Part shown: positions 6,728-14,160 of the stretch, piece after piece | Layout of the letters: each line of letters begins with the position of its first letter | Numbering within the stretch: position 1 is the stretch's first letter | IMG/VR virus record: IMGVR_UViG_3300010410_000003 | Location: 1 to 37,992 of that record | Length of the DNA: 37,992 nt | Source: a virus | Reading direction: 5' to 3' (one strand) | Translations under genes and position numbers: made by a program | The notes under the pieces: generated by a model | The model's input: the letters and a program-made list of their open reading frames with translations, nothing else | What the model was told of the DNA's origin: nothing | Databases searched by the model: none

Positions 6728-8693
6728 TCTGAGTGCATTCTCTGAAGGAATTGAAATACCAATCACCGGGGATATCACAGGATTAACCACCGCACTTGAT
6801 GATGCAAACACAGAACTTGATACATTCTCTGGCAAGGTTGAAAAGAATAAAGGCATTATCCAGGGCGCGGGCATAGCCGCAACCGCAGTCGGCGGGACTA
6901 TTGTTGGTGGATTCGCCCTTGCCACGAACGCGGCCGTAGACTTTGAAACCGGAATGAGTGAGGTATTCACTCTGCTGCCTGGTCTGTCTGCAGATGCTAT
7001 GGGTGAGATGTCAGATGATGTACACAGTTTTTCTGTAGAAGCGGGGCGCACAACAGACGAAGTAATGCCTGCACTTTATCAGTCGATATCTGCAGGCGTT
7101 CCAAAAGAGAACGTGTTCACATTCCTTGAAACCGCAAATCAAGCCGCAGTTGGTGGGGTAACTGATCTCGAGACTGCGGTGGATGGCATATCCTCTGTGG
7201 TCAATGCCTATGGTGATGATGTAGTCAGCGCAACAGAAGCATCTGATCTGATGTTTACAGCAGTTAAACTTGGTAAAACAAACTTTGAAGAGTTGTCTGG
7301 TAGTCTTTTCAACGTTATACCAACAGCTGCTGCACTTGGGGTAGAGTTTGGCGATGTCACTGCGGCAATATCGTCTATCACAGCACAAGGTACGCCAACA
7401 AGTGTGGCCACCACTCAGATACGTTCTGCCTTGGTTGAGATGTCAACTGCTGGGAGTGATGCATCTGATATGTTCACTGAAGTTGCTGGCGTCGGATTCA
7501 AAGAGTTCATTGCACAGGGGGGGAATCTGCAAGATGCTTTAGGGGTAATGTCTACAGCAGCAGAAAATCATAATGTTGCCATTAATGATCTTTTTGGATC
7601 TGTTGAAGCAGGCAGCGCAGTCCTTGCACTGACAGGGAAAGGATCTGAAAAGTTTGCATCTGATCTTGAAGCAATGGGCACCTCCACGGGCGCAACATCT
7701 GAAGCGTTTGGGACGATGGATGAGACATCTGCAAGGTCGATGGACAAGATCATGGCAATGATCGAGGATTTCCAGTTGGAAATTGGGGATGTATTTCTTC
7801 CGATTCTTAAAGATGATATCTTACCCGCGCTCAAAGGTCTGCTTGATATGTTTGATGGTATCCCAGACAGTGCCAAACCATTTATTGTTGCAGTGGGCAT
7901 AATTGGAGCGGGCCTGGTGATCATAGGGCCTTTACTTGTGGCATTGCCTGCAATTATCGGGGGGGTTGGTGCGGCATTTACTTTGCTATCTGCAAACCCT
8001 ATCGTGCTGGTTGTCGGCGGGCTTATCCTGCTGTTTGTGCTCTTGCAGACAAAGTTTGATATCATCGGCAAGGCGGCAGACATTCTCGGCAAAGGATTTG
8101 AATGGTTATCAGGTACTGTCTCAGACCTGATTGACTGGATCACAGATGCGGTTGATTGGTCTGATGTCCTCGGCACAGCGTTTAAGATCCTCCTTGGCCC
8201 GATTGGCTGGGTAATGACCGCCATGGAGCACTTTGGCGTATCATGGGATGATGTCTGGCAAGGTATGCTCAGCATTGCGCAGAGGGTATCAGGATTTATC
8301 GTTGGAATCTTTGATAGTATTGTGGGCACCGTGAGAACATCTATAAACTGGGTCATTGATGGTATCAACACCATGATCAGAGGACTTAACCGCCTCAGCT
8401 TTGATGTGCCCGACTGGGTGCCGGGTATCGGCGGCGAGAGCATAGGATTCAGCCTGAACGAATTGCCACACTTTGCAGACGGGGGAATTGTCACTGAGCC
8501 AACCCTCGCAGTTGTCGGTGAAGCAGGCCCGGAGGCTATTGTGCCTTTATCTGGAAGCAATGCAGGGGGCATGGGTAGCGTGACTATCAATGTGGAGTCA
8601 ATGAATGTCAGAGACGATCAGGACATTAAGAAGATCGCAACACAGCTCTACTCTATCATAGACCGGAAGAATGGTGCAAGAGGTATCAGATGA
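6720..8693 (+). CDS. Tail tape measure protein
   Basis: A 657-aa protein starting at GTG 6720 inside the previous gene's end. An N-terminal hydrophobic helix (IAATAVGGTIVGGFALATNA) is followed by the TP901-type tape measure region (FETGMSEVFTLLPG, EAGRTTDEVMPALYQSIS, TDLETAVDGISSVVNAYG). Residues about 386-440 contain several hydrophobic helices that could insert into the host membrane. The C-terminus has PTLAVVGEAGPEAIVPL, a motif common at the end of tape measures. By the usual rule of about 0.15 nm per residue the tail would be near 100 nm. It sets tail length and travels through the tube at DNA ejection. Confidence 0.9.
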   Translation: MADLSAFSEGIEIPITGDITGLTTALDDANTELDTFSGKVEKNKGIIQGAGIAATAVGGTIVGGFALATNAAVDFETGMSEVFTLLPGLSADAMGEMSDDVHSFSVEAGRTTDEVMPALYQSISAGVPKENVFTFLETANQAAVGGVTDLETAVDGISSVVNAYGDDVVSATEASDLMFTAVKLGKTNFEELSGSLFNVIPTAAALGVEFGDVTAAISSITAQGTPTSVATTQIRSALVEMSTAGSDASDMFTEVAGVGFKEFIAQGGNLQDALGVMSTAAENHNVAINDLFGSVEAGSAVLALTGKGSEKFASDLEAMGTSTGATSEAFGTMDETSARSMDKIMAMIEDFQLEIGDVFLPILKDDILPALKGLLDMFDGIPDSAKPFIVAVGIIGAGLVIIGPLLVALPAIIGGVGAAFTLLSANPIVLVVGGLILLFVLLQTKFDIIGKAADILGKGFEWLSGTVSDLIDWITDAVDWSDVLGTAFKILLGPIGWVMTAMEHFGVSWDDVWQGMLSIAQRVSGFIVGIFDSIVGTVRTSINWVIDGINTMIRGLNRLSFDVPDWVPGIGGESIGFSLNELPHFADGGIVTEPTLAVVGEAGPEAIVPLSGSNAGGMGSVTINVESMNVRDDQDIKKIATQLYSIIDRKNGARGIR

Positions 8694-9271
8694 CGGACAA
8701 CGGCGGATTTAAACTGAATGGTGTGCCTGTGAGCACATACGGGGTAACTCTCATGTATGCACCAGGTCAGCCGATGCTGCCGGGCACACGTGACAGAACT
8801 GCGGATGTGCTTAACAGAGCGGGTCAGTATTGGATTGACTCTGAACTTGGTACGCGGGAGTTTTCTCTCCCCTGCCAGTTTTACGATTGTGATTCAGCGG
8901 CGGAACTGGACGCAAAGATCCGGGCATTTGCGCGGTTGTTTGTGGATGAAACAGGCAGGCCAAAAACGCTTAAACTTGAGTTTGACGACTGCGAAGGCTG
9001 GTTCTACACGGTCAGATACAACGGGGTGATACCGTTTGATAGGGCATGGGTTGGTGCGATTGACTTTACACTTGAGCTTATTGCAGACGACCCGTATGCA
9101 TACGGCACAAGTGAGGAGTATGACTATGATACGATCACGACATCGCCGGGATCATTAGAGATCACAAGTGATGGCAACGTCTCCACGCCAGCGATTGTCT
9201 GTGTGGAAAACACAGGGGCAACAGAGATTACGGGCGGATTCTCGTTATCAATCCAGTATGAGGTGGACTAA
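8690..9271 (+). CDS. Distal tail protein (Dit-like)
   Basis: A 193-aa protein whose start overlaps the tape measure stop (ATGA). The sequence has the features of the Dit/siphovirus tail component family: an N-terminal strand with LNGVPVSTYGV, the segment LGTREFSLPCQFYDCDSAAELDAKIRAF, then LKLEFDDCEGWFYTVRYNG, and the ending IDFTLELIADDPYAYG. This protein forms the hexameric hub at the tail tip on which fibres are placed. The order tape measure then Dit is standard in siphoviruses with receptor-binding baseplates. Confidence 0.85.
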   Translation: MTDNGGFKLNGVPVSTYGVTLMYAPGQPMLPGTRDRTADVLNRAGQYWIDSELGTREFSLPCQFYDCDSAAELDAKIRAFARLFVDETGRPKTLKLEFDDCEGWFYTVRYNGVIPFDRAWVGAIDFTLELIADDPYAYGTSEEYDYDTITTSPGSLEITSDGNVSTPAIVCVENTGATEITGGFSLSIQYEVD

Positions 9272-9678
9272 TGGGATACGTAGGAATGAGCGATTACGCG
9301 CTTAATGCGATGCTAAAACATTTGCACAATGAGGAAACATACACGCCACCGAGCACATATCTGGCGGCGTTTATTGGCAACCCCCTCAGCATAGGAACAG
9401 AAGTCAGCGGTGGAGGATATGCACGGCAGGCAGTCACATGGGACGGAGTGACGAGCGGAACAAACGAGTACACGGACGGCAACAGCGCAGAGATTGCATT
9501 CCCGGAGGCGACCGCAGACCTTGGTATTATCACGCACTGCGCAACTTATGACGCGCTGACTGTGGGCAACATGCTTGAGGTGTTTGAACTTGCAACGGCC
9601 CGCAATGTCGTCACTGGTGGTATACTAAAAGTAGCAGCAGGAGACCTTGATTCTGCCATTAAGCGGGAGTCAATCTGA
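9271..9678 (+). CDS. Phage tail protein of unknown subfamily
   Basis: A 135-aa protein resembling a family found in many phages, with a pattern such as TPPSTYLAAFIGNPLSIGTEVSGGGYARQAVTWDG. These usually occur near tail tip or fibre genes, and their exact role is not settled. The gene overlaps the Dit gene's stop and the next gene's start by one base each (TAATG and TGATG). No membrane segment. It is probably a minor tail tip component. The family recognition is from memory. Confidence 0.6.
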   Translation: MGYVGMSDYALNAMLKHLHNEETYTPPSTYLAAFIGNPLSIGTEVSGGGYARQAVTWDGVTSGTNEYTDGNSAEIAFPEATADLGIITHCATYDALTVGNMLEVFELATARNVVTGGILKVAAGDLDSAIKRESI

Positions 9679-10088
9679 TGGGATTTAATCGCGGATTAGG
9701 GGGATTTAACCGTTCAAAGTTTAACTCAGATACCTTCAGCAACGTGTTATATTCTACACAGTCTGCGAGCACAACTACCGAGGGCACGATCACGGCGTGC
9801 ATAGACTTCTATGTTGAGTGCGCATCTGATTCACTTACCGCAGGATCTGCTATCTCAAAGCTCCTGCAGTCTTTGACTATGGAGTATAGCGGAGCGCTGT
9901 CAGTAGGCAAAAAAGTTTGTATTAACGCAAATAATTTTACTGTGACACTTGACGGGGCAAACACCATTGATAAATTTGATGGGCTATTTCCAGAAGTATT
10001 TCCGGTAAACTGCTCCGTAGTTTATGAGGATTCGGAGGTTAGCAGAACGGTAAAAGTGATCGTGTCCCGGAGGGACAGAAAGATATGA
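9678..10088 (+). CDS. Tail tip protein, unknown
   Basis: A 136-aa protein beginning with repeats of GFNR/GGFNRSKFN, an N-terminal pattern seen on small phage tail proteins. The remainder is beta-rich, with GALSVGKKVCINANNFTVTL and CSVVYEDSEVSRTVKVIVSRRDRK at the end. That C-terminal pattern is like phage distal tail proteins that carry a strand pair. It precedes the variable tail protein and may connect it to the Dit hub. No catalytic motifs. Function is inferred from place. Confidence 0.55.
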   Translation: MGFNRGLGGFNRSKFNSDTFSNVLYSTQSASTTTEGTITACIDFYVECASDSLTAGSAISKLLQSLTMEYSGALSVGKKVCINANNFTVTLDGANTIDKFDGLFPEVFPVNCSVVYEDSEVSRTVKVIVSRRDRKI

Positions 10089-10098
10089 GGTATAAATA

Positions 10099-11910
10099 AT
10101 GGTAGCAAACGGGTATTATCCAGCAATACAGAATAGCCTAGAGGGGCAGACAACTGCACTTATCAGCGATAGTGCAACGACTATCCCGGTTGATTTCTGC
10201 CAGTATTATATCCCGGCAGGGTGGGCATATGATGATGTATCGTATAATGCGCCAGTATTGGCGGTGCTCGGTCCGGACAACTCAGATTACACTTATCCTG
10301 AGACAGTGAAGATCACAGGGATCAGTGTTGCATCAGGGGCAGGCAACCTCACAGTATCGCGAGGGATTGGTGCAACATCAACAGCAGGGTATGCGCGAAC
10401 ATGGGCAAGTGGCACAAAGATCGCACCTATACTCACTGCACAGCACATCACACAGATACAGGGCGGGTTGGCCGCACTGTCCCGGGATATTGTTGTAGGG
10501 ATCAAGATTGACAATAGCAGCTCAAATCCATCACTGACCTATGTTGATATCGACAAGCAGGCGATCACACTTGATGCCGCAGATTTCAATGCCTCAAAGA
10601 TCTGGGGCAGTATCAGAAAGTGTGTGATTGACCCAGCGACAAACAAGATCACATATGGAAGCAATGCCAGGGGAGATGGTCTTGATCTGACTGGTGCCTC
10701 TGGTGATGTCATGGTAGAGTATCAGCCATTCTATTGGGCTGCTGAGAGAGATGGCGACATTGAGTATCAGTGGGGGTCACCATACCCATATGCGGGCCTG
10801 CCAATCCATCCTTGGTTTGTCCAGAGGGGGGGGTATGTTTCGCCGATGTATCTTGGTGCTTATGGTGCCTGCCTGCTGGATGATGATGGCACTCTCAAGC
10901 TGGTATCAAAAACCGGAGAGCAACCTATCACAGGCGGCGAGATGTGGGCACTTGCCTATACATCTGGCTCAACTGAGTTCACCGTTGGGGAAACTTTGAC
11001 TGGAGCTACAAGCGGGGCAACCGGCGATGTTGTGACCTATCATCTTACATCCGGAACCTGGAGTGCTGGCGACGCTGCGGGCACAGTGTATGTCAAGCAG
11101 CATGACTATGCAACAACCCCGTATCAAGCAGAGGATATCAACGGGACAACTGCCGGGGCAAACTGTTGTAGTATTGCTGATGCTGGATCAGGACTAGGTT
11201 TTGTCATTGCAGACAGCGAGAGCATGGGAAACGCCAAAGGCTCTGGATGGGGATCTGCATGTTGGTGGTCTTGGCATGCTCGTATGTTCCTGATGTATGC
11301 AGATCTTGGGACACGCGATGCACAGACTGCCCTTGGGCAGGGCGTTGTTAATCTGGCATCTGGAACCGGGTATGCAGGTCTTGAAAACGGCGCGGATTCA
11401 TCTGACACCAACATCGGCACAAACGGAACTGGAAGCGGAACTGGCACAGATGGACAAACACCAGTAGTATGGCGTGGATTACAAGATCCATATGGCAACT
11501 GGTGGGAGTTTGTGACAGGTTGGCTTGCAGTTAACGCGGGATACCAGATTGTCAACAGGGCGGGTCTTGCCTCTGCGGTGATGCCAGCGGGGACTTTCAG
11601 TGATGCATCAGAGTATGAGCAGAGTGTAACTGCACCGATCACCGTAGATGGATATATCAAGGGCTATGTTTATGCAGATACGTTACTGCTCGGCCTGTTC
11701 ACACCATCTGACACAACTGGTAGCAGCGATACATACGCGTGTGACTACCTGTATGCACATGATTCTGGAGAGACAAACATCCGCCTGGGCGGGGGCTATT
11801 GGATTACTGGCGGTATTGCGGGTCCCGGCTGTCTGGCTGCGAATAACGGCTCATCGGGTTCCACTCGTACTATCGGTGCCCGCCTCGAGTTCAAGCCGCA
11901 AAATGGATAA
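10099..11910 (+). CDS. DGR target: variable tail/receptor-binding protein, C-type-lectin-like (FGE) fold
   Basis: A 603-aa protein. Residues 1-about 125 resemble a virion attachment domain. Residues about 140-603 show the pattern of a formylglycine-generating-enzyme/C-type lectin-like domain: a WWSWHARMFLMYADLGTRDA helix, WRGLQDPYGNWWEFVTGW near 458-475, and a GGG-W...IGARLEF end. The last 35 codons (residues about 563-597) are the VR of the retroelement. Compared with the TR, 13 residues have been altered there, such as Asn to Tyr, Ile, Thr, Ala or Gly. In known DGRs this surface binds the receptor. The start has GAGGT upstream at 10087-10091. Confidence 0.88.
   Translation: MVANGYYPAIQNSLEGQTTALISDSATTIPVDFCQYYIPAGWAYDDVSYNAPVLAVLGPDNSDYTYPETVKITGISVASGAGNLTVSRGIGATSTAGYARTWASGTKIAPILTAQHITQIQGGLAALSRDIVVGIKIDNSSSNPSLTYVDIDKQAITLDAADFNASKIWGSIRKCVIDPATNKITYGSNARGDGLDLTGASGDVMVEYQPFYWAAERDGDIEYQWGSPYPYAGLPIHPWFVQRGGYVSPMYLGAYGACLLDDDGTLKLVSKTGEQPITGGEMWALAYTSGSTEFTVGETLTGATSGATGDVVTYHLTSGTWSAGDAAGTVYVKQHDYATTPYQAEDINGTTAGANCCSIADAGSGLGFVIADSESMGNAKGSGWGSACWWSWHARMFLMYADLGTRDAQTALGQGVVNLASGTGYAGLENGADSSDTNIGTNGTGSGTGTDGQTPVVWRGLQDPYGNWWEFVTGWLAVNAGYQIVNRAGLASAVMPAGTFSDASEYEQSVTAPITVDGYIKGYVYADTLLLGLFTPSDTTGSSDTYACDYLYAHDSGETNIRLGGGYWITGGIAGPGCLAANNGSSGSTRTIGARLEFKPQNG
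11784..11889 (+). repeat. DGR variable repeat (VR)
   Basis: This 106-base segment aligns without gaps to 12267-12372. It differs at 16 positions, and every one is A in the TR copy (8 A to G, 5 A to C, 3 A to T). All 77 non-A positions agree. It encodes the last variable surface of the tail protein. At both ends the identity stops, at CCTG on the left and CTCGAG on the right. Confidence 0.95.
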
Positions 11911-12217
11911 GATGGAGGACGATAACACGATACCAAAGTTTGCGGATTTTGCAGATCACGGGGGGCGACTGGACGGGGAGAAACTAAAAATAGAAGAGGT
12001 TCTGGGGAAAGAACTCATTATTCTTTCTTTTTCTGTCAGACCGAGCCGGTATGAAAACGACTATTTAACCATCCAATTTCAGTATGAAACAGGTGGGGAA
12101 CATCACGTCGTGTTCACTGGTTCAACTGTGTTATCTGAACAGCTCAAGCAGTATTCAGAAAAGTTGCCATTTGCCGCAGCAATACAAAAAATAGGCAAAT
12201 ACTATAGTTTTGTATGA
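11903..12217 (+). CDS. Small beta-rich protein within the DGR cassette, unknown function
   Basis: A 104-aa protein starting at ATG 11903, which overlaps the end of the variable protein gene in another frame. An upstream reading in the same frame (from 11648) is only a shadow of that gene. After an acidic start the sequence has alternating strands (KELIILSFSVRPSR, LTIQFQYETGG, EHHVVFTGS), then a helix, and ends PFAAAIQKIGKYYSFV. The end resembles small OB-fold-type ssDNA-binding proteins of some phages, from memory. It lies between VR and TR, where the Avd accessory gene often sits, but Avd is a helical bundle and this is not. A role in retrohoming or nucleic acid binding is only a hypothesis. 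Confidence 0.7.
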   Translation: MDKMEDDNTIPKFADFADHGGRLDGEKLKIEEVLGKELIILSFSVRPSRYENDYLTIQFQYETGGEHHVVFTGSTVLSEQLKQYSEKLPFAAAIQKIGKYYSFV

Positions 12218-12512
12218 CTATGACTATAAGGACATGCTGCGTATGGTGGGCGGCGCTGGTTTTCCTCCTGGGCGGGGGCAATTGGAATAATGGCAGTAAT
12301 GCGGGTCCCAGCTATCTGAATGCGAATAACGAATCATCGAATTCCAATCGTAATATCGGTGCCCACCTCGAGCTCAGATTGAGCGGCTCTGAACAGCAGC
12401 ATATCCTGCACCGGGGTATCCGGTCAAACACGTTACACTCTCTCTGGCCTGTGTTGGTAGGCTCGCCGAAGATTCAGGCTAAGAGACAGAGCATCTATTT
12501 TTGGAGTTCAGC
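12218..12512 (+). ncRNA. DGR template-RNA region (noncoding), contains TR
   Basis: The 295 bases between the small DGR gene and the reverse transcriptase contain the TR and its flanks. A frame open from 12214 to 12516 is probably not translated, since its TR portion reads as the Asn-rich translation typical of template repeats. A weak TATA-like sequence at 12222-12230 could start an RNA near 12250. RNA ends are not determined. In known DGRs the RNA spans the TR and the region up to the RT gene. Confidence 0.5.
12267..12372 (+). repeat. DGR template repeat (TR)
   Basis: A 106-base copy of the VR with 29 adenines, of which 16 are changed in the VR. In the VR frame it reads with many AAT/AAC codons (segments such as NWNNG and NRN), the classic design that allows the greatest amino-acid variety and excludes stops. 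It lies 141 bases before the reverse transcriptase start. The right-hand flank after CTCGAG differs from that of VR, as expected for IMH-star versus IMH. Confidence 0.95.
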
Positions 12513-13574
12513 ATGAAGAGATATGGCAACCTCTATACTCAGATATGCGCAAAGGACAACCTTTACAGAGCACACCTGAACGCACGGAAAGGTAAGTCAC
12601 ACTATGTTGAGGTGCAAGCGGTCAATGCTGACCCCAAGCCCTACATCGACGCCCTGCATGAGATGTTGGTCAACAAGACATATCGCACAGCAGAGTATCA
12701 GACAAAACAGATATATGAGCCCAAGCAGCGAACCATCTACAAGCTGCCATACTACCCTGACCGGATCGTGCATCACGCGATCATGCAGGTGCTACAGCCG
12801 ATATGGGACAAGCAGTTTATTTATGATCTCTACTCTGCAATACCGGGCAAGGGACTGCATGCAGGCTCATATCGCCTGCGAGAGTTCCTGAAAGATACTC
12901 CTAACACACGATACTGTCTTAAGATGGATATCGCTAAGTATTATCCATCGGTTAGACATGACGTACTCATTGACCAGATCAAACACACGATCAAGTGCCC
13001 GGACACGCTCTGGCTCTTGGAAGAGATCATCCGTTCCCCTAGGGGGGAGACAAACATCCCGATCGGGAATTATTTGTCTCAGTACTTCTCGAACATTTAT
13101 TTATCAGAACTAGACCATCTGATCAAAGAGAAGTATCGGATGAAATACTATATCCGATACTGTGATGATGCTGTCGTCCTACATAGTGACAAGGCAGTAC
13201 TCAAAGATCTCCTTGAAGAGCTCACGGAACGCCTTGAACCTATGGGACTGCAGCTGAACAAAAAGACACAGATCTTCCCGGTCGATGCACGAGGTATTGA
13301 CTTCCTCGGATATCGGCACTTCCGAGGGTATACCCTTCTGAGATCCTCTTCTGCCCGGAGACTGAAACGCAGGCTTCGGGGTATCGTCTCACATCCAGAA
13401 CGATACGATGCACAGACCATCATTAGTTCAGTGATGGCATATGCCGGATGGCTGAAACACTGCAACTCATACAACCTACAGCAGACCTGCCTGCTCACTC
13501 CTGCCATACAGGACGTTATGCGGGCCTCAGCTGCATCACTGGGGATATGCAACCCCATGGAGAAACTATCATGA
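12513..13574 (+). CDS. DGR reverse transcriptase
   Basis: A 353-aa group-II-intron-like reverse transcriptase that copies the TR RNA into mutagenised cDNA. ATG 12513 has GGAG about six bases upstream. The TTG at 12501 is less likely. Motif A is KMDIAKYYPSVRHD (Asp-139), motif B contains IGNYLSQ at 184-190, the [ILV]GxxxSQ signature of DGR enzymes, and motif C is YCDD at 216-219. Motif D/E segments include GLQLNKKTQ and GIDFLGYRHF. There is no maturase or endonuclease domain, and the length suits the DGR class. A stop overlap (ATGA) joins it to the next gene. All motifs look intact, so it is likely active. Confidence 0.95.
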   Translation: MKRYGNLYTQICAKDNLYRAHLNARKGKSHYVEVQAVNADPKPYIDALHEMLVNKTYRTAEYQTKQIYEPKQRTIYKLPYYPDRIVHHAIMQVLQPIWDKQFIYDLYSAIPGKGLHAGSYRLREFLKDTPNTRYCLKMDIAKYYPSVRHDVLIDQIKHTIKCPDTLWLLEEIIRSPRGETNIPIGNYLSQYFSNIYLSELDHLIKEKYRMKYYIRYCDDAVVLHSDKAVLKDLLEELTERLEPMGLQLNKKTQIFPVDARGIDFLGYRHFRGYTLLRSSSARRLKRRLRGIVSHPERYDAQTIISSVMAYAGWLKHCNSYNLQQTCLLTPAIQDVMRASAASLGICNPMEKLS

Positions 13575-13840
13575 CAGAAAGTACAATCAGGCCACAGGCC
13601 ATAGAGATCAACACGATCAAAAAAGGTGTTGCTGAGATACTTGCACACTGGGATATCGTGCAGATTGAGCGCGAAGATGAGATGAGCGGTGAGACACAGA
13701 CAATATATCAGTATGAAGAGTGCCGCATGAAATGGGTACTTGAAGGAGACTTTGAAACACGTGAAGATGCGCAGACATATCTGGATGCAAACAGTGAGGA
13801 AATTCTGAGGTTTGCGAAACCAACGAAAGTGGCACTATGA
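13571..13840 (+). CDS. Small acidic unknown protein after the RT
   Basis: An 89-aa protein starting at ATG 13571, overlapping the RT stop by four bases. It contains helical and strand segments, a YQYEECRMKW segment and a C-terminal helix with EDAQTYLDANSEEILRFA. It is not an Avd-like helical bundle. Small proteins of this general pattern occur in tail or fibre operons, but I cannot name a family. The tight overlap with the RT suggests it is co-translated with it. The next gene also overlaps by four bases. Confidence 0.6.
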   Translation: MTESTIRPQAIEINTIKKGVAEILAHWDIVQIEREDEMSGETQTIYQYEECRMKWVLEGDFETREDAQTYLDANSEEILRFAKPTKVAL

Positions 13841-14160
13841 AAGACGAAAAAGAAGAGTGGACGCAGGGGGAGATGGTTGGCACATTTGCCAACACCCCCC
13901 ACGAGCGGCACTCTATAATGGTTGGGTTTGCGAATGGGTTAAGCGAAGGTTCAAAGTTTACCTGCAGCACAAAGTATGAAGATGAAGCGCAGTACTATGC
14001 TTTGGGGTGGTCACTTGGGGAGATCATAGATCGGATTAAAAACAACAATCCTGATGACACTCGTGTGGCACTGGCGCAGTCAGCAGGTGTTATAATCAAA
14101 TATGCATCGATTGTGCTGGTTGCGGTTATCGGGTGCTGGATAAAAATGAGGGGGATATGA
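13837..14160 (+). CDS. Small protein with C-terminal membrane helix
   Basis: A 107-aa protein with a charged soluble N-terminal two thirds and one hydrophobic helix near residues 85-103 (VIIKYASIVLVAVIGCWIKM), then a short basic end. The layout resembles a tail-anchored membrane protein. It lies between the DGR and the tail hub gene, so it may aid lysis, host-membrane interaction or superinfection control. It overlaps both neighbours (ATGA at each side). No lysis-protein signature is certain. Confidence 0.6.
   Translation: MKDEKEEWTQGEMVGTFANTPHERHSIMVGFANGLSEGSKFTCSTKYEDEAQYYALGWSLGEIIDRIKNNNPDDTRVALAQSAGVIIKYASIVLVAVIGCWIKMRGI

Noticed and set aside
7568-8590. Long minus-strand frame (340 codons) opposite the tape measure gene
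   Set aside because: It is a shadow frame with composition determined by the plus-strand gene. There is no promoter, SD or protein pattern. All supported genes are on the plus strand.
12214-12516. Open frame of 100 codons over the template repeat
   Set aside because: It covers the TR and reads as Asn-rich TR translation. Its protein has no other features. A noncoding template RNA explains the sequence better.
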